From Oligoflexia bacterium (GTDB taxonomy: Bacteria > Bdellovibrionota > Bdellovibrionia > JABDDW01), in assembly GCA_020847095.1 (NCBI GenBank), contig JADLCR010000042.1:1-41389 (forward strand): a stretch of 41,389 nucleotides of DNA. The letters are read 5' to 3'. Within the stretch, counting starts at the first letter, position 1. Each line of letters begins with the position of its first letter. A program made the position numbers and the translations under genes. The notes under the pieces were generated by a model. That model ran no database searches. It was not told where the DNA came from and saw only the letters and a list, made by a program, of their open reading frames with translations. Shown here in pieces: positions 33,253-41,389 of the stretch.

Positions 33253-33729
33253 ATGATTACTATTCGTAAAGCGAACGTTGACGATTGCCCGCTGATTTTG
33301 GAGTTCATCAAGGGGCTGGCGGAATTTGAAAAGTTAAGTCATTTGGTTGTGACCGATGTGAAGACCTTAGAGCAATCGCTCTTTGGCGAAAGGCAGGCCG
33401 CTGAAGTGGTCTTGGCTTTTTTGGACCAGAGGCCCGTTGGGTTTGCCGTTTTCTTTCATAACTTTTCAACATTTCTGGGCCGACCCGGGGTTTACCTTGA
33501 AGATCTTTTTGTGAAACCAGAACAGCGCGGTCAGGGAATCGGGCTCGAACTTTTAAAGCATATTGCCCGCATCGCTTTAGAGCGAGGCTGCCCCCGGTTT
33601 GAATGGGCGGTGCTTGATTGGAATGAAGACGCCATACGCTTTTATAAGCGCCTTGGAGCTGAGCCTCAAAGTGAGTGGACCACCTATCGCCTTAGCGGTG
33701 ACGCTTTAAAAAAACTTGCTCAGTCCTGA
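33253..33729 (+). CDS. GNAT-family N-acetyltransferase (SSAT-like)
   Basis: 158 residues from ATG 33253, with AGGAG 11 bases upstream; an ATG seven codons earlier lacks one. The N-terminus ITIRKANVDDCPLILEFIKG is typical of diamine/spermidine acetyltransferase-like GNATs. The acetyl-CoA loop is PEQRGQGIGLELLKHIA near residue 95, and the C-terminal WNEDAIRFYKRLGA matches the family. Likely substrate is an amine or amino-acid derivative. Converges with the SRAP gene with a 10-base overlap. Confidence 0.87.
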   Translation: MITIRKANVDDCPLILEFIKGLAEFEKLSHLVVTDVKTLEQSLFGERQAAEVVLAFLDQRPVGFAVFFHNFSTFLGRPGVYLEDLFVKPEQRGQGIGLELLKHIARIALERGCPRFEWAVLDWNEDAIRFYKRLGAEPQSEWTTYRLSGDALKKLAQS

Positions 33730-34385
33730 GGAATTCGTTTTTGCCAACCCGGTTTCATAGGCCTGAAGTTCTCGACCTCCCAAACTTTTTTCACACGATG
33801 ATTGAGGAGTAGCTTTTTAAGATCAGAAGCATTGTGCTTTTGGCCATCGAGCCAAATCGAAACACCCTTTTCGTCCAAAAAAATGGGCTGCCGGTCGTGG
33901 CCCACTTCCGCAACAAACGGGTCCGGATCACCGGTGATGATGGCAAACGAGTCAATGACCTCACCAGTTTCTTTATTCACCCAATGATCGATTACGCAAG
34001 CGGCCGCCAAAAGCTCATGATGCTTTTCTTGAAAGGCCACCATAAAGCCCGCATGCTCACCCTTATAAATGGGTTCAATAAACTGATGAAGCGGCAATAT
34101 GCCATGCTGAGAAAGAAAGGGTCGCTTCCAAGTGGCTTTTTCATCAATCGTCTCAAGTCTGGCATTATGGGTAGCGAATTTGACTTTAGGTTCTTTTGAC
34201 CAAGACGGGAGCAATGAAAACTTCATGGGCTTAACCTCTAAGCCCGCTTCCGTCCTACAAACCACCGGTGCCCTTTGATGGGGAGCGACGACTAAAGAAA
34301 TGTCCTCATCGTCCCAGTGCACCGTGGCCCGAAACTTTTCGTTAAGCTCTTTTTGCGAAGATTTAATCGTAAAAATGGCGCACAT
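33720..34385 (-). CDS. SRAP-domain protein (YedK/HMCES family)
   Basis: Crosslinks to abasic sites in single-stranded DNA and shields them. Family chemistry needs Cys2 exposed after Met removal, so ATG 34385 (MCAIFTIK) is the true start although the frame opens 18 codons upstream. Seen: THNARLETI near residue 90 (the NAR-x-E motif), FIEPIYKG near 120 for the catalytic Glu region, and GHDRQPIFL near 175 with the conserved His. 221 residues, normal length. No lexA, imuB or dnaE2 gene is near. Confidence 0.9.
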   Translation of the reverse strand: MCAIFTIKSSQKELNEKFRATVHWDDEDISLVVAPHQRAPVVCRTEAGLEVKPMKFSLLPSWSKEPKVKFATHNARLETIDEKATWKRPFLSQHGILPLHQFIEPIYKGEHAGFMVAFQEKHHELLAAACVIDHWVNKETGEVIDSFAIITGDPDPFVAEVGHDRQPIFLDEKGVSIWLDGQKHNASDLKKLLLNHRVKKVWEVENFRPMKPGWQKRIPQD

Positions 34386-34511
34386 TTTTAGCTCCAAAGC
34401 TGACTGATACATAAGAATCAAAATATCACCAGTTGACAAGGGGAATAAGACTCGATCTGATGACGATGTCTAATAGGGAAGTTTTGAAAATAACTTAACG
34501 GAGGAGAATCC

Positions 34512-35078
34512 ATGAGAAAGCTCGCAATCGCAGCAATGCTGTTGGCCGTTCCCGGATTAGCAAACGCCGGACGACTGACTGAACTTAAACAAGAATTCAA
34601 AAAAGTTGTTCCAATGAAATCTATGCTGAAAGGCAAGTCTTCAGCAAAATCCAACGCCCTAGTTCCTGCGGCTTGTACGGATTTCTCCGGAAAATGGGAA
34701 GGCACATGTAAAGATGGTGATGGAAATTCAGGAAAAGCTTCCATCACAATCGCTCAAGACGGCTGCACAGGCTTTAAGCAAGGGATTCCTGATTTGATCG
34801 GTAAGATCGAATCCGGCAATTCATTTGACGGCGCTGCAACCGAAGCTCTTTGGCTAACCATGGACTGGGACAAAGACGGTCGCAACCTGCACTGGACCTA
34901 CGGCGTTTCTGGAAAAGAGCTTGGAAAAGCGTCTAACTACTCTGGCGCAGTGCTCCGAACCATGGCCATTCAAGACGGTGACCTCGTTATGCAAACCCAA
35001 GGTCTCATCGTTGGAATGCAAGATGGTCAAGCTGGTGGCGGCGAAATCAAAGAAAGCTGCACTTTCGACAAAAAGTAA
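34512..35078 (+). CDS. Exported protein of unknown function
   Basis: 188 residues. A strong GGAGGAG precedes the ATG, and the signal peptide is LAIAAMLLAVPGLANA. A basic Lys-rich linker (residues 20-50) is followed by a beta-rich domain CTDFSGKWEGTCKDGDGN...QDGCTGF...ESCTFD with four cysteines, shaped like a small lipocalin-type or META-like barrel. The gene has codon use like highly expressed genes and its own strong terminator, so it may be abundant. Divergent from the SRAP gene. Confidence 0.73.
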   Translation: MRKLAIAAMLLAVPGLANAGRLTELKQEFKKVVPMKSMLKGKSSAKSNALVPAACTDFSGKWEGTCKDGDGNSGKASITIAQDGCTGFKQGIPDLIGKIESGNSFDGAATEALWLTMDWDKDGRNLHWTYGVSGKELGKASNYSGAVLRTMAIQDGDLVMQTQGLIVGMQDGQAGGGEIKESCTFDKK

Positions 35079-35102
35079 GCTCTAAAAACATCGGACTTAC
35101 CC

Positions 35103-35138
35103 AAGCGGGGAGGCAAATTTGCTTCCCCGTTTGTTTTT
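35103..35138 (+). terminator. Rho-independent terminator
   Basis: A 15-bp stem with two G-T wobbles (AAGCGGGGAGGCAAA against TTTGCTTCCCCGTTT) runs straight into GTTTTT, 25 bases after the stop of the gene at 34512. Confidence 0.85.
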
Positions 35139-35234
35139 CCTCTACAGTGAAAAAAATTCATTGACTGACGAACTAGACCAAGATCTGATTGTCCCCAGTC
35201 AAAAGTCTAGCTCTTAGGAGCAAGGGGGAAACCA

Positions 35235-36176
35235 ATGAGGGTAGTACTAGGGGTAATATTAGGATTAGTGTTTTCAGTTAACTCTTGGGCAAAAATCTTG
35301 CCCGATAATAATCTTCATTTGTTCGACAACTATATGCTCGTAAACGATCCAGTGAAGGAGCGTCAGTTCAACGAGATTATCGACCACATTATCGAAATGT
35401 GGAAACCGCTCGCTCAAGCAAATGGTGCCACACTGGTTGCTGAAAAGCGCTGGAATGATCCCACTGTTAATGCTTACGCCCAACAATCTGGTAGCACCTG
35501 GAAGGTGACCATGTTTGGCGGACTCTTTCGAAGGCCTGAAGTCACACCTGACGCATTTGCGTTAGTGGTTTGCCATGAGCTGGGCCATCATTTTGCCGGA
35601 TACGCATTTTACGGTCACGACGACTGGGCATCTTCAGAAGGTCAATCGGACTACTGGGCCACCCAAGTATGTGGTCGAAAGATTTTCGAAAAGACCTATT
35701 CAGGAAACAGCAAGTACCGCTTCAATTTGAACACGGGCCGAATGGTTCCACCGTATGTTCAAGAGCGATGTAACGCCACCTGGAAAGACAGCCCTTCGCA
35801 AGATCGTTGCTATCGATTGGCTGCGGCTGGATTGAGCCTGGCGACATTGCTTGGAAAATTGGGCAGCAACCCGGCTCCAAAATTCGAAACACCGGATCAG
35901 AGCCGTGTGAGCAAAACAGTCCCAAGCCATCCAAAAGCGCAATGCCGACTGGACACCTATTTTTATGGAGCGTTATGCCCCATAAACTTACCCGATCTCC
36001 GATTGATTCCTGGTAAAGGTGCACCGGGCGGAAACAACAGCATTCAAGCTCAGCGTGTGGCCGCAGAAGTTTCTTGCATGGAAAGCAAGGGCTTTAAAAT
36101 CGGTCAGCGCCCCGCATGCTGGTTTGGCGAGCTCAAAGGTGACGCCGACGCTGGATTTCAATGGGGTTGGAACTAA
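35235..36176 (+). CDS. Exported M48-like metallopeptidase
   Basis: 313 residues; AGGGGGA before the ATG; signal peptide VVLGVILGLVFSVNSWA. HExxH motif VVCHELGHHFAGYAF with His114 and His118, and an acidic helix SSEGQSDYWATQVC about 20 residues on, as in M48-type gluzincins (Glu134 or Asp138 as third ligand). Many cysteines in the second half (QVCGRK, ERCNATW, DRCYRL, AQCRLD, ALCPIN, VSCMES, PACWFG) imply disulfides and life outside the cytoplasm. There is no membrane anchor, unlike HtpX or Oma1. It ends at a strong terminator and stands alone. Peptidase call from motif; target unknown. Confidence 0.82.
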   Translation: MRVVLGVILGLVFSVNSWAKILPDNNLHLFDNYMLVNDPVKERQFNEIIDHIIEMWKPLAQANGATLVAEKRWNDPTVNAYAQQSGSTWKVTMFGGLFRRPEVTPDAFALVVCHELGHHFAGYAFYGHDDWASSEGQSDYWATQVCGRKIFEKTYSGNSKYRFNLNTGRMVPPYVQERCNATWKDSPSQDRCYRLAAAGLSLATLLGKLGSNPAPKFETPDQSRVSKTVPSHPKAQCRLDTYFYGALCPINLPDLRLIPGKGAPGGNNSIQAQRVAAEVSCMESKGFKIGQRPACWFGELKGDADAGFQWGWN

Positions 36177-36203
36177 GTTACCAATAATTTAAGTAAATGC
36201 AGA

Positions 36204-36231
36204 TCGGGCGGCTTTCGAGCCGCCCGTTTTT
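36204..36231 (+). terminator. Rho-independent terminator
   Basis: Perfect 9-bp stem CGGGCGGCT / AGCCGCCCG with a TTCG tetraloop (36205-36226), then TTTTT, 28 bases after the peptidase stop. Confidence 0.93.
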
Positions 36232-36434
36232 ATTGACTTAAGCCGTATGAGGATTCGACGGGTGACAACTCCGCTCACATTCAATAAAACATAGTAAAAT
36301 CAAATATTTAGGTGATAACTTGAGAGTGTTCGCTCTAGTCGATTGAACATTGAACAGCACCGGGGCCGCTAACCCATTGAAAGCATTGATGGGTCTAACA
36401 CTTGCTCTAAGTGAGGGTGAGCGAGGAGGTCCCA

Positions 36435-37016
36435 GTGACAGAAAACATGAAGGTTTTTGGATCCGCCATTTCATTGGTCATTCTATTGGCCCTTAGCATT
36501 TGGGGAAATACTCAATATGTGAGCGGGCAAAGCCTCAGCTATCGTAGCCCCGCCAGCGAATGGATTGTCGAAATGCGCTCGTTGAGCTCCCTTGAAGACC
36601 AATCGACTCTTGCCGACCATTTAGCCGAGTCTAAAGAGCGTTCCTCAGCAAGTATCGGACGGCCAGCGGATCCTTTTGAATCTCTTCGCTTCGGGCTTCT
36701 CGAAGGCAAATACGCTGTTACTTTGGCTGGAGAAAAAATTTCTGAAGTGCAGTTTGTCGATAATCCAAATACCGAAGGCCGGCCCACAGCAATTAGCAAT
36801 CGCTCCGAATTTTTAAAGGAGTATCGCAAGCTCTTCGACTTAGGAAGCGATCCTGAAAAGGTTGATGTGACGGTTCGAGGAACTAAAACGACAGAGACTT
36901 ATCGAAGTGCGTCCGCTGATGGCAAAAACGATGTGCTAGTGCATATCACCTTTGACGATCTAAATCGTTTGATCAGTCTTAAAACTGAGACGGTCACTCA
37001 CATGAAATACTTTTAA
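36435..37016 (+). CDS. Exported or membrane-anchored protein, unknown function
   Basis: 193 residues from GTG 36435, chosen for GAGGAGG (36423-36429) five bases upstream. ATG 36447 is the alternative. A single hydrophobic helix FGSAISLVILLALSIWG lies near the N-terminus and is signal or anchor. The soluble part is acidic and has a repeating beta pattern (YAVTLAGEKISEVQFVDN, DVLVHITFDDLNRLISLKTE). Not recognised. Its stop abuts that of the convergent putA with no spare base. Confidence 0.68.
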   Translation: MTENMKVFGSAISLVILLALSIWGNTQYVSGQSLSYRSPASEWIVEMRSLSSLEDQSTLADHLAESKERSSASIGRPADPFESLRFGLLEGKYAVTLAGEKISEVQFVDNPNTEGRPTAISNRSEFLKEYRKLFDLGSDPEKVDVTVRGTKTTETYRSASADGKNDVLVHITFDDLNRLISLKTETVTHMKYF

Positions 37017-39965
37017 TTAATCTTGAGATGGCGCAAAGCCTCGGCGCATGGTGTTTTCAGTTACCGTGCGTGGTTCAAGAAACTGAGTGAGATAGTCGGG
37101 GCCTCCGGCCTTGCTTCCCATGCCGGACATTTTGAATCCGCCAAAGGGATGGCGCCCAACAAGAGCTCCGGTGATTCCCCTATTGATATAGAGATTTCCC
37201 ACTTCAAATTCTTTCTTAGCCTTTTCGATATGGGCCGGGCTGCGTGAATAAACTCCGCCGGTCAAGGCAAACTCAGTGCCGTTTGCGATTTTCAGAGCTT
37301 CATTGAAATCTTTTGCTTTAATAACGGCCAAGACTGGGCCGAAAATTTCTTCTTGGGCAATTCTAGAAGTCGGTTTCACATCGACAAAAATAGTTGGTGG
37401 TACAAAGTAACCTTGTGAGGGGGCCTGAGCTTGATAGGCAAGCTTCGCCTCGCTCTTACCAACTTCAATCATGTCCATAATTTTTTTGTAAGCTTGGTCA
37501 TCGATGACTGGGCCAATTGCGGTGCCAGGATGTTCAGGTTGACCCATCGTGAGGCTTCTTGCGCCTTCGATGAGGCGAGCGACAAATCGGTCATAGTTTT
37601 CTTCAACAACAATGAGTCTAGAGCAAGCGGAGCACTTTTGACCCTGAAATCCAAAGGCCGAATAAAGCGTACCCAGTACGGCTTCATCCATGTCCGCATC
37701 GCTATCAATGATGATGGCGTTTTTTCCACCCAACTCAGCCACCACTTTTTTAACCGATCGTTGGCCGGCAGCTCTCATGGCCGCTCGAGACATGATGTGA
37801 AGTCCAACTTCTTTTGAACCCGTAAAAACAATAAAGTCCGTCAGCTTGTGATTAACGAGATGTTCTCCAACAATTTCCCCTCGACCAGGAAGGAAATTAA
37901 CAACTCCCGGAGGAAACCCAGCCTCAGTGAGCACATCCATAAACCATGCAGCAATCACGGATGATTGTTCGGCAGGTTTCATAATGACCGAGTTGCCACA
38001 CACAAGGGCACCTACAGTCATTCCGCACAAAATAGCCAACGGAAAATTCCATGGGGCAATAACAACTCCAACGCCTCGGGGTTGGTAGTGATATTGACTA
38101 TCTTCGCCCGGCACAAAGCTGCATCGTTGGGCGGTGCTCAATTGGCGTCCTTGGCGTGCATAGTAGCGGCAAAAATCAATAGCTTCGGCCACATCGCCGT
38201 CAGCTTCGCGCCAAGTTTTGCCGACTTCTAAAACTTCAAGAGCGGAAATTTCAAATTTCCTTCGAGTCAAAATTTCAGCCACTTTTTCTAGGAGTTGAGC
38301 CCGATGCTCAAATGATGTCGAGCCCCAAGTTTTTTGGGCCTCCGTTGCGGCGCTCAGTGCTTGCTCCGCTTCTTCAACTCCCGCCAAGTGCACCATACCA
38401 ACAACTTCTTTGGGATTAGCTGGGTTAACGGATTGAATGACTTCTGGCGTTTTAACTGATTTTTTGCCGATGACGACCGGGTAGGTTTTGCCAAGTTTAG
38501 ATCGTCGAAGCTCACTCAAAGCTTGAGTCATTTGCGATCGGTTAGTTTCTAAATTGAAGTCCAACGGCGCTTCATTCACAAAGCCCTTGAGTTGAGGCAT
38601 GTCTGACGAAGCCTTGCCGTTAATTAGTTGTCTCGGGTCGCGCATTAATTCTTCAGTAGAGACATGGCTTGAAAATTTGGCCCGCAAGAAAGATTCGTTA
38701 GAGGTGTTTTCTAAAAGTCTTCGTACTAAATAAGCCATTCCCGGAATGAGTTCTCCAACGGGAGCGTACTCGCGAACCCGGAGCCCCATTTTTGTGAGCG
38801 CCGATTTTATAGAAGCGCCCATTCCGTAAAGCATTTGGATCTCAAAACTTCTCGGGTCTACGCCTAATTTTTCGGCGGTTACAAGAGCATGAGCCACTGA
38901 TCGTACGTTATGGGAGCCAAAGGCCGCTTTGATATAGCGATCATTTTCCAAAAGAATTCTTGTGAGATTTTCGTAGTTGGCATCCGATTCGGCCTTGACG
39001 GTGTAAACGGGGATCGGCCAACCTTTTTGTTGAGCGTTAACCGTTTCGTAATCCCAATAGGCCCCTTTCACGAGTCTGACTGTGATGCGACCAGTTCGCT
39101 TCTTGGCCCATTCTATGAGTTGGCGAAGGTCCTTTTCAGAATCTCTTAAGTAGGCCTGAATGACGATACCTACGTTGTTGTGATCTTTAAATTCGGATTC
39201 TTCGAGTAGAGAAGTGAATAGCCTGAGCGTAACATCTTTATGAAAGTAGGATTCCATATCGAGATTGACAAAAGCACCAAGTTCTTTTGCTCGTCTCAAA
39301 ATAGGTCGGAGTTTTTCTTTGATGGCCGTTAAAGTGCCCTCTGGGGTGATTGGATCAAATTGTGAATAGAGGGAGCTTATTTTGACAGAAACATTAACTT
39401 TTGAAATGGGGCCAAGGTGATCGCGATCAATGAGTGGAATCTCAGGCCAATTCGCGGCTTCACGGGACAGAGTTTCAATGAGATCCATATAGCGGCGCTG
39501 ATAATCCCATGCTTCGGCTTCGCTCACGGCCGCTTCGCCCAAAATATCCACGGTAAAGCAGATTTTATTTTGGCGCATTTTAAGTAAAACTTTAATGGCT
39601 TCATCACCGTTGGCTCCGGTAATAAACATCTTTGCCATTTGAGTGACGTTCTTTTTAATGGCCGAGGCCATGAGTCCCGGAGCTAACGATCCTAGTCCGA
39701 GTCCAAAACCTAAAATCGGTGGGACATCTTGATTATCGCCGCTAAAATATTCGCGTAAATGGCGCGCTACTTCATCTGAAGAGTTTAAATAAGGAAGCAC
39801 ATCCACAAAACGAAACATTTGAATCTTAAATGTTTCATTTTTCATGGACCAGTCCATGATTTGGCCGTACCACCAATCTTTGTTAAAAATAGAACCGGAA
39901 TCCTCGCCTAAGAGATTGAGAATCTCCTGGCCCCTCTGCAAAATTGGATCGTTATTTGTCGCCAT
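37017..39965 (-). CDS. putA: Bifunctional proline dehydrogenase / delta-1-pyrroline-5-carboxylate dehydrogenase
   Basis: Oxidises proline to glutamate, feeding electrons to quinone and NAD. 982 residues from ATG 39965; a TTG 13 codons upstream is possible, and neither has a good ribosome-binding site. The N-terminal half is the FAD barrel (RLVKGAYWDYETVNAQQ near 300, RSFEIQMLYGMG near 375). The C-terminal half is an aldehyde dehydrogenase (VIAPWNFPLAILCGMT near 640, general-base ELGGKNA near 745, catalytic Cys in GQKCSACSR near 780). The DNA-binding ribbon-helix-helix of enterobacterial PutA is absent, so it is the non-regulatory form. Expected at the inner membrane. The FAH gene lies just upstream on the same strand. 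Confidence 0.95.
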   Translation of the reverse strand: MATNNDPILQRGQEILNLLGEDSGSIFNKDWWYGQIMDWSMKNETFKIQMFRFVDVLPYLNSSDEVARHLREYFSGDNQDVPPILGFGLGLGSLAPGLMASAIKKNVTQMAKMFITGANGDEAIKVLLKMRQNKICFTVDILGEAAVSEAEAWDYQRRYMDLIETLSREAANWPEIPLIDRDHLGPISKVNVSVKISSLYSQFDPITPEGTLTAIKEKLRPILRRAKELGAFVNLDMESYFHKDVTLRLFTSLLEESEFKDHNNVGIVIQAYLRDSEKDLRQLIEWAKKRTGRITVRLVKGAYWDYETVNAQQKGWPIPVYTVKAESDANYENLTRILLENDRYIKAAFGSHNVRSVAHALVTAEKLGVDPRSFEIQMLYGMGASIKSALTKMGLRVREYAPVGELIPGMAYLVRRLLENTSNESFLRAKFSSHVSTEELMRDPRQLINGKASSDMPQLKGFVNEAPLDFNLETNRSQMTQALSELRRSKLGKTYPVVIGKKSVKTPEVIQSVNPANPKEVVGMVHLAGVEEAEQALSAATEAQKTWGSTSFEHRAQLLEKVAEILTRRKFEISALEVLEVGKTWREADGDVAEAIDFCRYYARQGRQLSTAQRCSFVPGEDSQYHYQPRGVGVVIAPWNFPLAILCGMTVGALVCGNSVIMKPAEQSSVIAAWFMDVLTEAGFPPGVVNFLPGRGEIVGEHLVNHKLTDFIVFTGSKEVGLHIMSRAAMRAAGQRSVKKVVAELGGKNAIIIDSDADMDEAVLGTLYSAFGFQGQKCSACSRLIVVEENYDRFVARLIEGARSLTMGQPEHPGTAIGPVIDDQAYKKIMDMIEVGKSEAKLAYQAQAPSQGYFVPPTIFVDVKPTSRIAQEEIFGPVLAVIKAKDFNEALKIANGTEFALTGGVYSRSPAHIEKAKKEFEVGNLYINRGITGALVGRHPFGGFKMSGMGSKAGGPDYLTQFLEPRTVTENTMRRGFAPSQD

Positions 39966-40006
39966 AGCAGGCAAATGAGTAACCCTTGGGCTTGGGCTTT
40001 TCAAGA

Positions 40007-40585
40007 CTATTCAAAGCGCCAAGTGGCTTTCGTGACTCCGACGATTTCCGCTTGGATTTCGTCTCCAGGACGAACCATACCCACGCCCTCCGGGGTACCG
40101 GTTAAAACGATGTCGCCCGGCTCCAGAGGAAAGTTTTCTTTCAGATAATTTAAGAGTCTTGGCACCGGAAACAAGAGATCCTTTGTGAAGCCCCGCTGCT
40201 TAAGTTCACCATTCAAGAGGAGTCGTATTTCCAGGGCTCCAAGATCTAAGCCATCGGCCTTTACCCAAGGACCTAAACCGCAGCTTTGCTTAAAGCCCTT
40301 GGCAAGACCCCAAGGGGACTTGGAATTTTGGGCCTCCCGTTGAATGTCGCGGGCTGTCAAATCGTTGGCTATCGTAATGAATTCCACTTGTAATGATGGG
40401 CCGAGTTTTAATGCCAGCTCGCCCTCATAATGAACCTCATTTGAGAATCGCGGAAGTCTAGTAACTGTACTGTCGGGGGTGGCCGCTGCCGGAGGCTTGA
40501 AGAAAACCACGGGCCGATCAGTGGGAGCGACGTTTCCCAATTCTTGGGCATGTTTGGCGTAGTTGCGTCCTATGCAATAAATCAT
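40007..40585 (-). CDS. Fumarylacetoacetate hydrolase (FAH) family protein
   Basis: 192 residues; ATG 40585 overlaps the stop of the phosphatase gene as ATGA, which fixes the start. Core motifs: IYCIGRNYAKHAQELG, FFKPPAA, and metal ligands in VHYEGELALKLG (E-x-E pattern near residue 55), then NDLTARDIQ and TGTPEGVGM near 170. Short FAH proteins of this type act as acylpyruvases or oxaloacetate decarboxylases; the exact substrate is not readable. Followed by putA on the same strand. Confidence 0.88.
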   Translation of the reverse strand: MIYCIGRNYAKHAQELGNVAPTDRPVVFFKPPAAATPDSTVTRLPRFSNEVHYEGELALKLGPSLQVEFITIANDLTARDIQREAQNSKSPWGLAKGFKQSCGLGPWVKADGLDLGALEIRLLLNGELKQRGFTKDLLFPVPRLLNYLKENFPLEPGDIVLTGTPEGVGMVRPGDEIQAEIVGVTKATWRFE

Positions 40586-41034
40586 GAAGTCACCCATTTA
40601 CCGTTTTTAAATTCCAATTGCAGGGCCTCAGCCTTTTTTAAAGCAAACGATTTGGACAGTAACAGCTCAGTCAGCTCTGGAATAACGTCGCCATGACTAC
40701 AAATATAAACGACGCCATTGAGTCCTTCTAAAGCCTCAGAAAATTCAATGAGCCTTTTGATGAAATCACGGGAGCTTTCTGAATCGCGCTGTTCGTCAAG
40801 GCGGTTTTCAACTTCGACAGATTTTTCGCAAAGCATTGCTAGCGGTTCGAGAGTGTCGCGGCAGCGCGCTTTGGGGCTAGTCAGAAATCGGGATCCCTTT
40901 GGCAACCGACCCTTTTCTAGATCTTTGACGAGATCCTGAACTTGTTTGGTTCCTTTTTCAGATATTCCATTATCTAGAGATCGCTCAAAGGTATCTCGAT
41001 GGGCGTGTCTCACAATAACTAGCCTGGTTGCCAT
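40582..41034 (-). CDS. Histidine phosphatase superfamily protein, SixA-like
   Basis: 150 residues. Phosphohistidine motif IVRHAHRD near residue 6, second arginine region TSPKARCRDTLEP near 50, and the C-terminal catalytic His in CSHGDVIPEL near 115. The short length matches SixA-type protein-histidine phosphatases, but sugar-phosphate phosphatases share the fold. Its stop overlaps the FAH start (ATGA), so they are translationally coupled; a direct functional link is not evident. Confidence 0.83.
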   Translation of the reverse strand: MATRLVIVRHAHRDTFERSLDNGISEKGTKQVQDLVKDLEKGRLPKGSRFLTSPKARCRDTLEPLAMLCEKSVEVENRLDEQRDSESSRDFIKRLIEFSEALEGLNGVVYICSHGDVIPELTELLLSKSFALKKAEALQLEFKNGKWVTS

Positions 41035-41080
41035 GGCCTATCTATAAGGCCGAATTGGCAACTCAGGCAAGTCCTGCTTT

Positions 41081-41389
41081 TTAAGGGCAGGGTGAATCAG
41101 ACCCGCATTGAGTGGACTCGCAGGCAGAATATCCTGCCGGAGCTACTGGACAGCTGCAGTCGGTATTTGCCGGCATTGTGATAACATCATCATGACAGGT
41201 GACGTTGTTTTGAAAGCACTCTTCGCGGTTACATCGGCCTTCTAGGCACTTTCCGGCTTCATCGTAACGAACGCATTCTTCTTCAACGCACTGGATTCTT
41301 GAATTGATCATCGTCTTCGCTGGTCCCCGACAAAATGTACAATCGCTACAAGGATTGTTTTCATTTCCACCAGGAGGAAGAATTGTTCC
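41081..41389 (-). CDS. Cys-rich protein, 5' end beyond window
   Basis: The frame is open from the window edge to the stop, so the N-terminus is missing; 102 residues are visible. Cysteines recur every few residues in pairs such as NPCSDCTFC, ECVRYDEAGKC, NREECFQNNVTC and DCSCP, giving at least 14 in 102. Such spacing suggests a disulfide-rich exported protein or a lipoprotein tail. An internal Met (MINSRIQC) could mimic a start but the Cys pattern begins before it. No family recognised. Confidence 0.65.
   Translation of the reverse strand, partial: GTILPPGGNENNPCSDCTFCRGPAKTMINSRIQCVEEECVRYDEAGKCLEGRCNREECFQNNVTCHDDVITMPANTDCSCPVAPAGYSACESTQCGSDSPCP

Noticed and set aside
37431-37817. 128-codon plus-strand frame
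   Set aside because: Antisense to the aldehyde dehydrogenase half of putA.
1-41389. CRISPR arrays
   Set aside because: No regularly spaced direct repeats were seen; the only long repeats are the two 104-bp copies 3.1 kb apart.

Overview
The window reads as chromosome of a Gram-negative bacterium, most likely of the Bdellovibrionota (Bdellovibrio-like). This is an inference from gene content, because there is no rRNA here. The signs are RNase Y next to a TyrZ-type tyrosyl-tRNA synthetase, a B12-dependent class II ribonucleotide reductase, an IscR/NifS pair, PutA, and an unusual number of exported hydrolases: S1/P1 nuclease, astacin, three other HExxH proteins, an S41 protease and a GH3 hexosaminidase. 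Many small signal-peptide proteins of unknown family are also present.

Layout. 1-5142 (+): rny (cut by the window edge), tyrS, exported S1/P1 nuclease, 2Fe-2S ferredoxin, thioredoxin-fold peroxiredoxin, alpha/beta hydrolase. 5146-7843 (-): an operon of an IscR-like Rrf2 regulator and a cysteine desulfurase, followed by fabH with its own likely promoter. 7844-8435: a gene-poor region with two NrdR-type boxes and a long, probably structured leader for nrdJ (8436-11714), which ends in a strong terminator. 11890-14532: exported astacin and a two-gene operon with a second HELAH protein. 14592-18525: glycosyltransferase, sugar epimerase, heptose-type GHMP kinase and GmhA-like isomerase, then queF. 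18512-22420: a pseudouridine synthase/methyltransferase fusion, a NYN-domain protein and an RDD membrane protein.

22534-25894 is the most unusual part. A tRNA-Arg(UCG) gene is followed by a second, interrupted copy of its own 3' end, and by a 3.1-kb unit bounded by 104-bp direct repeats. The unit carries five genes, all on the minus strand: a HTH/recombinase-like fragment, a small exported protein, an XRE regulator, a membrane protein and an S41 protease. One direct repeat is the 5' end of the recombinase-like gene, so the tRNA-proximal copy is a truncated duplicate. Just outside the unit lies a near-consensus sigma-54 promoter in front of a small exported protein (26153-26584).

26716-36176 is accessory in character, AT-richer in parts, and dominated by exported proteins of unknown family, including a rare thioredoxin-GH3 fusion (28944-30725). 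GNAT and SRAP proteins sit among them. 36435-41389 returns to housekeeping-type genes: PutA, a FAH-family hydrolase, a SixA-like phosphatase and, at the edge, part of a Cys-rich protein.

No CRISPR array, rRNA or complete transposase was seen. All family assignments come from reading motifs; no database search was run.
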